A stretch of DNA of 64,000 nt. Origin: Brevibacterium sp. JSBI002. Lineage in GTDB: Bacteria; Actinomycetota; Actinomycetes; Actinomycetales; Brevibacteriaceae. Made by a program: the position numbers and the translations under genes. Within the stretch, counting starts at the first letter, position 1. Every line of letters begins with the position of its first letter. Below, in pieces: positions 46,778-56,220 of the stretch. The notes beneath the pieces are model-generated. The model did no database searches and was not told the DNA's origin. It was given only the letters and a program-made list of their open reading frames with translations. The DNA lies in assembly GCF_026013965.1 (NCBI RefSeq), contig NZ_CP110341.1, forward strand, positions 2,542,001-2,606,000. The letters run 5' to 3'.

Positions 46778-48396
46778 TCAGCCTGCTTCGGCTCCGGCGA
46801 GAGTCTCGAGACCGCCGATGAGCTTGACCTTGCCGTCCTTGGGGACGAGGAAGGTGAGCACCTGGGTGGTCTTCGTCGTCACCGGCTCCTTGGTCGTCGC
46901 GGAGCCGACGAGTTCCTTCTGCGGCGACGACAGCGACAGGGTGCCGGTGCGACCCTCTTTCGACTCGGGGCTGATCGTCGATTCGGCGTCGATGACTCCG
47001 GTGACGATGGCGGCGTCCCCGGCGGTGCCCTGGGCGACGAGTTCCTTGCCCGGAGTGTACTTGTAGTCGACTTCGGCCTTGCCTTCTTCGGCGCTGGCCT
47101 TCTGGTCCTTCTGGTTCTTCCAGATGGACTTCGAGAAGTCATCGGACTCGAACTTCTTCGCCTCCTTCGAGTCCGCCCCGCTGCCGAGGGCCTTAGCGTA
47201 GTCGGCAACGGCCTTCTCCGGAGTGGTGACGAAGTCCTTGGATCCGGGTTCGAGCATCTTCGCCCCCTGACGCGAGTCGGGCAGTTCGGGCAGCTTCGTG
47301 CCGGCCGTCAGCTGGGTCTGCGACCACAGTTTGTAGTTGCTGCGCGGATCCTCCTGGGTCAGCACGAGCAGCTGCGAATTCCCACCGGCGGAGGTGATCA
47401 GGCTGGTCACGCGCGGCCAGGCATCGGTGGCCGAGGTGTAGTTGGCGACGATCTCCTCGCTGGCCACCTCCGGCGCCATCTTCTGGTCTTCGACGTCGTC
47501 TTTCACCTTGTACAGGTCTTCACGCTGCTTGAGCGCGGGACCGGCAGCGCGTTCGACCAGTGCCTTCTTATCGGTCTTTTTGTCTGCGGCTTCGACGTCG
47601 GCGGCCACGGAGTCGAGGATCCGCTTGGCCTGGTCATCGGTGACGCCCGCGGCCGCGGAGCTCGGAGCCTCGGAGGGCTCGGGCTTCGGCAGCTCTTCGG
47701 GCCCGCAGGCACTGAGTGCGAGCACGGGAACGACGGCGAAGGCGGTGCCGTATTCGGCGAGCTTGCGGCGGCGCTCCTGGCGCGCCTTGCGGCGGTTCGC
47801 TTCCTTCTTCGAATTGTTCGCACCGAGGAAGAGGAGGACGACGCCGATGACGAAGAGGACGCCGCCGATGATCATCAGCGGGAGTGCCCAGGGTGTGTCG
47901 GCGTGGTTGGGCCAGGTGAGGGTCACAGATTTGACCGCTCCGGCTTCGCCGTCACCGGCGACGAGGAATCCGGTGCGGTTGGCCTCGTCGTTCCATTCCA
48001 GCTCCACAGAATCGGTGCCGGTGACCTCGGACTGCCACAGATCGGCCCCGGCGGGTTGGGAACCTTGCCCTCACCGTCGGTCGCCTTGACCGTGAGCTTG
48101 CCGCCTTCGGCGATCCCGGTGACGCGGTCATAGGCTGACTGTCCCGCCCAGGCTTCGACGTTCTCGATCGGGGCTTGGGCGATCGTGAGATCACCGCTGC
48201 CCTTGACCTCCAGGGTCGCAGGCGTTTCGTAGAGGTTGAGCATTCCGGGGTCGACGATGACTGCCGGTTTGTCGGCATCGATCTGTGCGGTGGCAGTGAT
48301 CGTATCCTCCGGAGCCCACAGGGTCTTCTGCAGGATGCCGAGGCCACCGACGACGACACCCACCACCATGAGCATCACAGCGAATGTGTAACGCAC
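46778..48396 (-). pseudogene. frameshifted envelope protein, paralog of 43808-45643
   Basis: GTG 48396 (ribosome site AGGGAAGG) opens a reading frame with helix one (FAVMLMVVGVVVGGLGIL) and the extracytoplasmic domain. Near 48043-48060 a single base is missing: frame one reads NPPGPIC, whereas the other frame continues AGADLWQSEVTG smoothly. The remaining frame supplies helix two (ALPLMIIGGVLFVIG), a very basic linker (KARQERRRKLAEYG), a lipobox-like LALSAC and a ~300-residue external domain ending at 46778. The layout and several segments match the gene at 43808. The lost base is in a short C/G run, so a sequencing indel is as likely as a true pseudogene. Confidence 0.8.
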
Positions 48397-48656
48397 GAGC
48401 GAACCTTCCCTCAGCCGAGCAAAATGGCACCCCAGTTCGGGGACTCTTCAAGTTTAAGTCACATACCGGACATCGACTCTGTGCGCACGCTCAGTGTGTG
48501 TCGACGTTCACATGCCCGCTCCTTCCCCGGGTCGTTCCCGATCGGCCGTCGGACGATCGCTCCATCCCGACAGTCACCCTCGCCGAGGCGGCCGTTCCCC
48601 GGCCGTGGAGAGGTTCCGATCGCACCCCGGAATGTCCCGTTCCCCGCTGTCTGCCC

Positions 48657-48662
48657 TAAGCT
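48657..48662 (+). promoter_or_regulatory. -10 element of orn
   Basis: TAAGCT, followed by 6 nt and the GTG at 48669, with no ribosome site. Confidence 0.65.
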
Positions 48663-48668
48663 GGGCGG

Positions 48669-49304
48669 GTGAGCAACAACAGAATTGTGTGGATCGACTG
48701 CGAAATGACCGGCCTCGACGAGGTGCGAGACGAACTCATCGAGGTGGCTGCCATCGTCACCGACTTCGAGCTCAACCCCCTCGACGACGGAATCGACATC
48801 GTCATCAGGCCCTCGGCGGATGCACGGGCGAACATGAATGAATTCGTCACGAACATGCACACCACCTCGGGCCTGATCACCGAACTCGACGCGGGCACCA
48901 CCGTCGCCGAGGCGCAGTCCCGGGTCCTCGAATACGTGAAGAAGCATGTCCCCGAGGCCGGCAAGGCACCGTTGGGCGGGAACTCTGTCGGCACCGACAA
49001 GGTGTTCCTCACCAAGCAGATGCCCGAACTCGTCGAGCACCTGCACTACCGGATCATCGACGTCTCCTCGATCAAGGAACTGTCCAAGCAGTGGTTCCCC
49101 CGCGCCTACTTCCAGGCGCCGACCAAGCATGGTGGGCACCGCGCACTCGGCGACATCATCGACTCGATCATCGAGCTCCAGTACTACCGGAAGGCCGTGT
49201 TCTCCGCCGAGGGACCGAGCTCCGACGAGGCGAAGTCGATCGCCGTCGAGGTGGCCGAGAACTACTCGAACCTCACCGAGGCGAGTTCCTCCGACGAGAG
49301 CTGA
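48669..49304 (+). CDS. orn: oligoribonuclease
   Basis: A 211-aa DEDD-family 3'-5' exoribonuclease that degrades 2-5 nt RNA and pGpG. The acidic residues are in place: IDCEMTGLD (Asp10, Glu12), GNSVGTDKVFL and HRALGDIIDS. GTG 48669 is 6 nt after TAAGCT, indicating a leaderless mRNA. The last ~30 residues are a polar tail. Ends 5 bp before the convergent SCO6745-like gene. Confidence 0.97.
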   Translation: MSNNRIVWIDCEMTGLDEVRDELIEVAAIVTDFELNPLDDGIDIVIRPSADARANMNEFVTNMHTTSGLITELDAGTTVAEAQSRVLEYVKKHVPEAGKAPLGGNSVGTDKVFLTKQMPELVEHLHYRIIDVSSIKELSKQWFPRAYFQAPTKHGGHRALGDIIDSIIELQYYRKAVFSAEGPSSDEAKSIAVEVAENYSNLTEASSSDES

Positions 49305-49309
49305 GCGCC

Positions 49310-50230
49310 TCAGCCGGCCTTCTTCTCGGGGCGGGCGAAGATGTTCGACGGGAAGGCACCTGACTTCGCGATGACGCGCAGCAGGTCCCGGCTAGGCGAG
49401 AGCAGCGATTCGATCGTCTGATCGTCGAGGACAGACCAGGCGGCTGCAACGGTGCCGTCGGTCAGGGCTTCGACCTGTTCCTTCAGATCACGTCCCGCCT
49501 CGGTGATGACGGGGAGGTCGTGCCCGCGGTCGTCCTTGTCCACGGTGATCAGCCCCGCCTCGGCGAGCCTGGCCTGCGCGGTCTGCCATTCCTCATCCGT
49601 GTAGCCACGGGTCTTCTGTGCCGCTCGCGGGCGGAATCCGGCACCGGTCGCGACGTCGAGCATGAGGGCGTCGATTCCGGGCACACCGGCGGTGACGAGG
49701 GAGGCGACATGGCCGTCGCCGCGGAATTCGCGGGCCACGGTTGCCACATCCCACATCTTCTCGAATGCGGTGGCCGCCTGATGCCTGCCGATGACGTCGG
49801 CGGTGGCCGCGGCCAGGGTGCGGCCGGAGAAGTCCATGGCGGCGCGCACGGGTGCCAGCGTCTGAGTCATCTGGGTGGCCGCCTCGGTGAGCAGGGCGAT
49901 GTCGTCACGGTCACCGAAGAGTTCAGCCATGTATGCGCTCACTGCGTCGAAGCGAGCCTGGACCATCTGCTCCGGGCTCACCGTCTCCCACAGGCGCGGC
50001 AGCATTCCGGCGACGAAATTCGGGGAGTAGTTGTAGTACGCAGCGGACACGACTCCGGGGTTCACCCGTCCCAGCGGGGCCGAACGGGCGGCCATATTGC
50101 CTTCGACACCGGGTTCGAGTCCGTACTTGGCGTACTCGGCGCCGACGGTCTCTGAGAAGTAGATCGACGAGTGGAAGGAGTTGATGCGGGCCGAGACCGT
50201 TCTGATGTTCTGTGTGCGCTGGGATTCCAT
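49310..50230 (-). CDS. SCO6745 family protein
   Basis: A 306-aa cytosolic protein of the SCO6745/SalK-like family of predominantly helical proteins with C-terminal winged-helix-like features. The N-terminal half contains FSETVGAEYAKYGLEPG and YYNYSPNFVAGMLPRLWE, typical of the family. The C-terminal part (DEEWQTAQARLAEAGLITV, TEAGRDLKEQVEALTD) resembles a DNA-binding winged helix. TAGGAT lies 6 nt before the ATG, so it is likely leaderless. Molecular function is not established for the family. Convergent with orn. Confidence 0.82.
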   Translation of the reverse strand: MESQRTQNIRTVSARINSFHSSIYFSETVGAEYAKYGLEPGVEGNMAARSAPLGRVNPGVVSAAYYNYSPNFVAGMLPRLWETVSPEQMVQARFDAVSAYMAELFGDRDDIALLTEAATQMTQTLAPVRAAMDFSGRTLAAATADVIGRHQAATAFEKMWDVATVAREFRGDGHVASLVTAGVPGIDALMLDVATGAGFRPRAAQKTRGYTDEEWQTAQARLAEAGLITVDKDDRGHDLPVITEAGRDLKEQVEALTDGTVAAAWSVLDDQTIESLLSPSRDLLRVIAKSGAFPSNIFARPEKKAG

Positions 50231-50236
50231 ATCGTC

Positions 50237-50242
50237 ATCCTA
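50237..50242 (-). promoter_or_regulatory. -10 element of the SCO6745-like gene
   Basis: TAGGAT on the minus strand, 6 nt before the ATG at 50230. Confidence 0.6.
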
Positions 50243-50413
50243 TGGGCGGTCCCGTCCCAGGTAAATGGGTCTGCGCGTGCATCGTCGCCGCTCTGGTCGG
50301 CGCTGGAGATTAGCGCAGTTTCATAGGACCTAAATCGCCTGCCCCTTCCCCGAGGCGGCCGGACTTCCGCGTCGATCCTCGCACCGGCGCGCCCGTCCGG
50401 TCGCGCACATTTG

Positions 50414-50438
50414 CCGGGTCAGGACCCGGTGCTACGGT
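50414..50438 (+). promoter_or_regulatory. lutA promoter and putative operator
   Basis: CCGGGTC-AG-GACCCGG (50414-50429) is a 7-bp palindrome immediately before a -10-like TACGGT (50433-50438). Its position over the spacer/-35 suggests a repressor site, perhaps for a GntR-type lactate regulator, which is not encoded in this window. Confidence 0.5.
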
Positions 50439-50539
50439 CTGAGTATGGAGTGACACGGACCGTTTGCGACCACGGCATCGTCCCGGTCGGAAGCCGATCC
50501 CGCAAACCGCATCAGCACAGCGTCCGGCTTGGAGGTCAG

Positions 50540-51535
50540 ATGAGGATCGCACTGTTCGCCACATGCATCGTCGATGCGATGTATCCCGAGGTCGCGCAGG
50601 CGACCGTGAGTATTCTGCGCCGACTCGGCCATGAGGTGATCTTCCCCGAAGGCCAGTCGTGCTGCGGGCAGATGCACATCAACTCCGGCAAGTTCGCGCA
50701 GGCCGAACCGGTCATCGCCAATCACGTCCGCGCCTTCACGAGCACCGAATGGGATGTCGCCGTCGCCCCGTCCGCCTCCTGCGTGGCCTCGCTCGGCCAC
50801 CAGCAGCCGATGGTCGCCACCCGGGTGGGCAATGATGCCCTGGCTTCCGAGGCCGCCGAGGTGGCCGAACGCACCTACGAGCTCACCCAGTTCCTCACCG
50901 ACGTCCAAGGCGTCACGGATGCCGCTGCCGATCTCGGGTCCTATTTCCCGCACCGCGTGACGTATCACCCGTCATGCCACGGAATGCGGCTGCTGCGCCT
51001 CGGCGATCGGCAGTCCTCCCTCATCCGGTCCGTCGAGGGCATCGACTTCGTCGAACTGCCTCTGGCCGATTCCTGCTGCGGGTTCGGCGGCACCTTCTCC
51101 GTGAAGAACCCGGAGGTGTCCTCGGCGATGCTCGCCGACAAGGTGCGCACGATCCAGGCGACCGAAGCCGATGTCTGCACCGGCGGCGATGCCTCCTGTC
51201 TGCTGCACATCGGCGGCGGAATGTCGCGGTTCGAACGCACCGGCAGCTTCGACGGCGCCCCGGACGTCACCGCCGTGCACGTCAAGGAGACGAGCTCGAC
51301 CGATGAGCAGGGGCACACGACCGAGACGCTGACGACGGTCGTCGGTGCCGACGATGACGACCACCTCACCCCGGGCCATCGGGGCACCGCTCCGGCCGAG
51401 CCGAGCCGCACTCAGTCCGGATTCCGCGTCGGTCAGGCCGCGGTCCATCTGGCCCGGATCCTTGCCTCGACGAAGGAGGACCCGTTGCGGGTGCCGAGCG
51501 AAGGAGCAGAAGTGAGCGGAGGGAGCCTGCGATGA
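50540..51535 (+). CDS. lutA: L-lactate utilisation protein LutA
   Basis: A 331-aa Fe-S (CCG-domain) subunit of the LutABC lactate oxidation complex. Two CCG half-repeats are seen: SCCGQMHINSGK and SCCGFGGTFSVK, with HPSCHGMR and GGDASCLLHIGGG between and after them. The C-terminal ~80 residues are a hydrophilic tail not seen in the shortest homologues. ATG 50540 has GGAGG 4 nt upstream; a longer ORF start lies before the operator. The stop overlaps lutB by 4 nt (ATGA). Confidence 0.94.
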   Translation: MRIALFATCIVDAMYPEVAQATVSILRRLGHEVIFPEGQSCCGQMHINSGKFAQAEPVIANHVRAFTSTEWDVAVAPSASCVASLGHQQPMVATRVGNDALASEAAEVAERTYELTQFLTDVQGVTDAAADLGSYFPHRVTYHPSCHGMRLLRLGDRQSSLIRSVEGIDFVELPLADSCCGFGGTFSVKNPEVSSAMLADKVRTIQATEADVCTGGDASCLLHIGGGMSRFERTGSFDGAPDVTAVHVKETSSTDEQGHTTETLTTVVGADDDDHLTPGHRGTAPAEPSRTQSGFRVGQAAVHLARILASTKEDPLRVPSEGAEVSGGSLR

Positions 51536-53055
51536 CGTTTCTGGGAATGCCGCTGCTGCCGTCGAAGCGACGCAGCGATCTGCCCGGCGGGCAGGGCAAC
51601 ATCATCGAAGCCGAGGCTTTTCCCGAGGTCTCGCACGAACATCTGAGCAATCAGCAGCTGCGCAACAACATCGGCCACGCCACCTCGACGATCCGGTCCA
51701 AGCGCGCCGAGGTCGTCTCCGAGCTCGACGACTGGGAAGCCCTGCGCGACGCCGGTGAGGCCACGAAGAACGAAGTGATGGCGAACCTGCCCGAATACCT
51801 CGCGCAGTTCGAAGAGGCATTCACCGCCGCCGGCGGGATCATCCACTGGGCCAGGGATGCCGATGAGGCCAATGCCATCGTCACCGAGCTCGTCGAGGAC
51901 AATGCGCCGGTGCTCGAGACCGGGCGTCGCGAGGTCATCAAGGTCAAGTCGATGGCCACCCAGGAGATCGGGCTCAACGAGCACCTCGAGCATGAGGGCA
52001 TCGATGCGTTCGAGACGGATCTGGCCGAGCTCATCGTTCAGCTCGGCGAGGACAAACCCAGCCACATCCTCGTTCCCGCCATCCACCGCAACCGGGATGA
52101 GATCCGTGAGATCTTCATGGACAAAATGCCCGACGCCGGGGAGCTGACGAACGAACCGGCCGTCCTCGCCGAGGCGGCTCGCCGTCACCTGCGCCACAAA
52201 TTCCTCACCACGAAGGTTGCGATCTCCGGAGCGAACTTCGGCATCGCTGAGACCGGCACCCTCGGAGTGGTCGAGTCCGAGGGCAACGGGCGCATGTGCC
52301 TGACCCTGCCGGAAACGCTCATCACCGTCATGGGCATCGAGAAGCTGCTGCCGAGGTTCGCCGATCTTGAGGTTTTCCTGCAGCTGCTGCCACGCTCGTC
52401 GACCGGTGAGCGGATGAACCCGTACACCTCGTTCTGGACGGGGAAGTCCGAGGGAGACGGTCCGCAGAACGTCCATCTCGTTCTCCTCGACAACGGACGC
52501 ACCAGGGCCCTGGCCGATGAGCACGGACGCACGGCGCTCAACTGCATCCGCTGCTCGGCATGCATGAACGTCTGCCCTGTCTACGAACGCACAGGCGGCC
52601 ACGCCTACGGCTCGACCTATCCGGGACCGATCGGAGCGATCCTGTCCCCGCTGCTCACGGGAGTCGAAGAGCAGGGCAACGGTTCGCTGCCGTACGCGTC
52701 GAGTCTGTGCGGCGCCTGCTACGACGTGTGTCCCGTGAAGATCAACATCCCGGAGATCCTCGTCCATCTGCGCAACGAGGATGTCAAAGCCAACCACTCC
52801 CCTGTGTCCTCCCAGCTCGACGCCGCCCTCACCGGCGCGTCGTGGATGATGGGCGACGGGAAGCGGATGGCCGCGGCGGAGAAGGGACTGCCTCTCGCGC
52901 ACAAGGTCACCGGCGGTGAGCAGATCAACGCTCTGCCCGGAATCGCCGGCGCCTGGACATCGAGCCGGGACATCCCGGCCCTGCCGGAGAAGAGCTTCCG
53001 ACAGCTGTGGGCCGAAGAGGAAGCGAACGACCGCGACGAGGAGGGGCAGCGATGA
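51532..53055 (+). CDS. lutB: L-lactate utilisation iron-sulfur protein LutB
   Basis: A 507-aa central subunit with a LUD domain (about residues 70-300; NFGIAETGTLGVVESEGN) followed by two ferredoxin-type clusters, CIRCSACMNVCPVY and CGACYDVCPVKIN. It passes electrons from lactate oxidation. The start lies in an ATGA overlap with lutA, and the stop in another with lutC, so the three subunits are made in tandem. Confidence 0.96.
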   Translation: MTFLGMPLLPSKRRSDLPGGQGNIIEAEAFPEVSHEHLSNQQLRNNIGHATSTIRSKRAEVVSELDDWEALRDAGEATKNEVMANLPEYLAQFEEAFTAAGGIIHWARDADEANAIVTELVEDNAPVLETGRREVIKVKSMATQEIGLNEHLEHEGIDAFETDLAELIVQLGEDKPSHILVPAIHRNRDEIREIFMDKMPDAGELTNEPAVLAEAARRHLRHKFLTTKVAISGANFGIAETGTLGVVESEGNGRMCLTLPETLITVMGIEKLLPRFADLEVFLQLLPRSSTGERMNPYTSFWTGKSEGDGPQNVHLVLLDNGRTRALADEHGRTALNCIRCSACMNVCPVYERTGGHAYGSTYPGPIGAILSPLLTGVEEQGNGSLPYASSLCGACYDVCPVKINIPEILVHLRNEDVKANHSPVSSQLDAALTGASWMMGDGKRMAAAEKGLPLAHKVTGGEQINALPGIAGAWTSSRDIPALPEKSFRQLWAEEEANDRDEEGQR

Positions 53056-53774
53056 CCGATACCGCCCGCGAGGAGATCCTCGCCCGCATCAGTGAGGCCC
53101 TCGGTCGTCGTGGCGGCGGGGAGTACGTGCCGTCGTCTCCGCGGACGGCGGCACCAGGCACCGGCGGCACGGCACATGCCGAATCCAACGGAGTCGCCTC
53201 GGCGAACACTGCCGCCACGGCCGCCGACGCCGGATACCACCATGAGGGCACACAATCGGGTGAGGACCTCGTTGAGCTGCTCATCGACCGTCTCGTCGAT
53301 TACAAAGCCAACGTCCACCGCGCCGACGGCGACCCGAGCGCGACGATCGCCGAACTCATCGGGGACCATTCCACGGTCGTCGTCCCCCGCGGTCTCGACT
53401 CGTCCTGGCTGGCGGGGTACGCCGGTGAGGTGCGGATCGATGCACCGGGTGAGGAGCTCAGCGTCGACGAACTCGACGCTCAGGGGGCGGTGGTGACCGC
53501 CTCGGCGGTGGCGATCGCACAGACGGGCACCATCGTCCTCGACGGATCGAACGAGTGCGGGCGGAGGGCGATCACGCTCGTGCCCGACCATCATGTGTGC
53601 ATCGTCCGGACGGACGACATCGTCGACATCGTCCCCGAGGGAATCGCCCGGCTCGACGCGCACGCGCCGCTGACGTTCATCTCCGGGCCTTCGGCCACGA
53701 GCGATATCGAGCTCAGCCGGGTCGAAGGTGTGCACGGACCGCGCACCCTCGACGTCATCATCCTCAGCAGTTGA
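53052..53774 (+). CDS. lutC: L-lactate utilisation protein LutC
   Basis: A 240-aa LUD-domain protein, the third component of the lactate oxidation complex. The conserved DELDAQGAVVTASAVAIAQTGTIVLD region near the middle-C-terminus (positions about 138-163) and the closing DVVEGVHGPRTLDVIIL-like end are typical. A variable Ala-rich insert lies at about 40-70. The ATG overlaps the lutB stop (ATGA). Confidence 0.93.
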   Translation: MTDTAREEILARISEALGRRGGGEYVPSSPRTAAPGTGGTAHAESNGVASANTAATAADAGYHHEGTQSGEDLVELLIDRLVDYKANVHRADGDPSATIAELIGDHSTVVVPRGLDSSWLAGYAGEVRIDAPGEELSVDELDAQGAVVTASAVAIAQTGTIVLDGSNECGRRAITLVPDHHVCIVRTDDIVDIVPEGIARLDAHAPLTFISGPSATSDIELSRVEGVHGPRTLDVIILSS

Positions 53775-53847
53775 GCGCAGCGGAGACCTTCGACTCTGCG
53801 GGACCGGCGAATGCGCACGGACCGGCGAGTGCGGAACAATGGAGTCC

Positions 53848-54582
53848 ATGACCACGGCGCAGACCCTTCAGTACCCGCGGCCGGATGACCGGCCTCGTCG
53901 TCGCACCCGGCGGACGACATTCATCGTCTCCGCGGTCGTCATCGTCCTCACCCTCATCGTCGGAGTGATCGCGGCCGACCGCATCGTCGACTACACCACG
54001 GAGCAGCGCATCGCCGACGGGCTTGCCGACTACGGTGAAGCCGAGGTCTCCGTCGAAGGCTTCCCCATCCTCACGCAGCTGGCTTCAAGTGAGCTGAACT
54101 CGGTGCATGTCACCGCCGATGAGGCCACCTATGCGGGCGTCGACTTCACCGACGTCGACGCGAAGCTCTATGACGTTCCGACCGGCGAATCGAAGCCGAT
54201 CGGCACCGTCGACGGCACTGCGGTCCTCCCCCACTCGACCCTCGACGAGCTTGCCGCCGAACATGCGAACCTGCCCGAAGGAATGTCTTTCACCACCGTC
54301 GACGGCGAACTCTTCCTCAAGGGGTCGATGCTCGGTCAGGATCTGCTTGTGGGCATCGACCCGAAAGCCGACGGCAGGAGGGCCGTCGTCGACGCGACGA
54401 CGATCAAGCTGGGTTCGGCGGAGTTCTCCCTCGATCGCCTGCCGGGGTTCCTCACCTCGGAGATCTCCGATATCGTCATCGATCTCGACTTCCTGCCCGC
54501 CGGTCTCGAGCTCACCGACCTCACCGCCACCGACTCGGGACTGCGGGTCCGCCTCCACGGATCCGGAGTCCGCCTGCAATGA
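53848..54582 (+). CDS. DUF2993 (LmeA-like) membrane-anchored protein
   Basis: A 244-aa protein with a cytosolic Arg-rich start (RPDDRPRRRTRR), one membrane helix (FIVSAVVIVLTLIVGVIA, about 28-45) and an external domain with the DUF2993 pattern: YGEAEVSVEGFPILTQLASSEL near the start and LELTDLTATDSGLRVRLHG at the end. LmeA of mycobacteria, in this family, binds phosphoinositide lipids and aids mannan synthesis. Whether this protein does so is inference. ATG 53848 has GGAG close upstream; an ATG 9 nt earlier is an alternative. Confidence 0.82.
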   Translation: MTTAQTLQYPRPDDRPRRRTRRTTFIVSAVVIVLTLIVGVIAADRIVDYTTEQRIADGLADYGEAEVSVEGFPILTQLASSELNSVHVTADEATYAGVDFTDVDAKLYDVPTGESKPIGTVDGTAVLPHSTLDELAAEHANLPEGMSFTTVDGELFLKGSMLGQDLLVGIDPKADGRRAVVDATTIKLGSAEFSLDRLPGFLTSEISDIVIDLDFLPAGLELTDLTATDSGLRVRLHGSGVRLQ

Positions 54583-54635
54583 CCGGCGGGGAACGCAGCC
54601 GGCCATGGTCGGAGCGGGCCGCCTCGGCGATCGGG

Positions 54636-54641
54636 TAATGT
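54636..54641 (+). promoter_or_regulatory. -10 element of the SulP transporter gene
   Basis: TAATGT, followed by 7 nt and the GTG at 54649, with no ribosome site. Confidence 0.6.
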
Positions 54642-54648
54642 TCCGGTC

Positions 54649-56168
54649 GTGACGACTCCCATTCCCGCCGAAACCGCCGATGATTCCCGCCGCTACCGCC
54701 CCGATCCGACCGTCCTCACCGCGCTGACCTCACCGAGGCTGCTCACCCGTGAGGTCCTGGCCGGACTCGTGGTGGGGCTGGCCCTCATCCCCGAGGCGAT
54801 CGCGTTCTCGATCATCGCCGGGGTCGATCCGAAGGTCGGGCTGTTCTCCGCGTTCATCATGGCCACCTCGATCGCGTTCCTCGGCGGACGCCCGGCCATG
54901 ATCTCCGCGGCGACTGGAGCCGTCGCCCTCGTCATCGCCCCCGTCGCCCGCGAGCACGGGATGGACATGTTCATAGCCACCGTCATGCTCGGCGGTGTGT
55001 TCCAGATCCTGCTGGCCGTGGCCGGAGTCGCGAAGCTCATCCGGTTCATCCCCCGCAGCGTCATGGTCGGGTTCGTCAACGCCTTGTCGATCCTCGTCTT
55101 CGCAGCACAGGTCCCGCACGTCATCGGAGTGCCGTGGATGGTCTACCCGCTGCTGGCCATCGCCATCGTCGTGCTCGTGTTCATGCCGAAGCTGACGAAG
55201 ATCGTGCCGGCACCGCTGATCACGATCGTCATCATCACCGGCATCGTCGTCATGTTCGCCATCGATGTCCCCACCGTCAGCGACCAGGGCGAACTGCCGC
55301 GCAGCCTGCCCGAACTCTTCATCCCGCACGTACCGCTGACCTGGCAGACCTTCACGACGATCGCACCCTACTCGCTGGCCATGGCACTGGTCGGGCTGAT
55401 GGAGTCACTCATGACGGCGAAGCTCGTCGACGAGATCACCGACACCCACTCGAACAAGACCCGTGAGTCCTGGGGTCAGGGTGCTGCTAACATGATCTCC
55501 GGTCTCTTCGGCGGGATGGGCGGCTGCGCGATGATCGGGCAGACGATGATCAACGTCCGCGCCTCGGGGGCGAGGACTCGGATCTCGACGTTCATGGCCG
55601 GAGCGTTCCTGCTCCTCCTCGTCGTCGTGCTCGGTGACATCGTCGGCATGATCCCTATGGTCGCCCTCGCTGCCATCATGATGATGGTCTGCGTCGACAC
55701 CTTCGACTGGCATTCCATCCGTCCCTCGACGCTTAAGATGCTGCCGAAGTCCGAGACCTTCGTCATGATCGCCACCGTCGCCGTCGTCGTGGCCACCGGC
55801 AACCTGGCCATCGGCGTCGTCGTCGGAGTGTTCGTGGCCAGTGTGCTCTTCGTTCGGAGGGTCGCCCACTTCGTCACCGTCGAACGCACGATCGAGACGA
55901 CCTCCGCCGAGGCGGTCGCCCGCTATGTGGTCCGCGGCGAGCTCTTCTTCGCCTCCTCGAATGACCTCACCACTCAGTTCCGATACACACATGATCCCGA
56001 TCGGTCGTCATCGATATGACGGAATCGCATGTCTGGGATGCGTCGACCGTCGCCGCCCTCGATGCGATCGTGACGAAGTACGAAGCACTGGGCACGAGTG
56101 TGGAGATCACCGGAATGAACGCGTACACCGAGACTCTGCATACTCGACTCTCCGGCGGGCTGGGTTAG
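54649..56168 (+). pseudogene. SulP family anion transporter with STAS domain, frameshifted
   Basis: The N-terminal 450 residues form a complete SulP/SLC26 membrane domain of about 11-12 helices ([23 protein letters not shown], quoted as residues about 40-62; GGMGGCAMIGQTMINVRASG). After FRYTHDPDR the frame shifts: one base is missing near 55998-56004. The other frame continues as IDMTESHVWDASTVAALDAI, the core of the C-terminal STAS domain, to a stop at 56168. Restoring a G in the GG run rejoins both. The first-frame product ends at 56019. Either a real truncation of the regulatory STAS domain or a sequencing indel. Substrate may be sulfate, bicarbonate or another anion. Confidence 0.85.
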
Positions 56169-56207
56169 CTGCCCGGTGAAGTCAGGCAGCTGCGCGATCC
56201 GCTGAGG

Positions 56208-56213
56208 TAGACT
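56208..56213 (+). promoter_or_regulatory. -10 element of the 50-aa small gene
   Basis: TAGACT, followed by 7 nt and the ATG at 56221. Leaderless geometry. Confidence 0.5.
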
Positions 56214-56220
56214 GTCCGCA

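Larger units (their letters stand above)
50231..50539. other. 309-bp divergent region between SCO6745 gene and lutA
   Basis: Holds the leaderless promoter of the minus-strand gene, one CCGAGGCGG copy (50350-50358) and the lut promoter region with a palindrome. After the lut -10 element comes ATG GAG TGA, a two-codon reading frame at leaderless spacing. No other gene is supported. Confidence 0.55.

Noticed and set aside
48043-48060. Programmed ribosomal frameshifting in the envelope paralog
   Set aside because: No slippery heptamer, downstream structure or internal ribosome site is apparent, and a similar one-base loss in SulP suggests sequencing indels.
47923-48396. Separate 157-aa gene ending in a Pro/Ser-rich tail
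   Set aside because: The tail is out-of-frame sequence after a one-base loss; the true continuation is in the neighbouring frame, so it is part of the frameshifted paralog.
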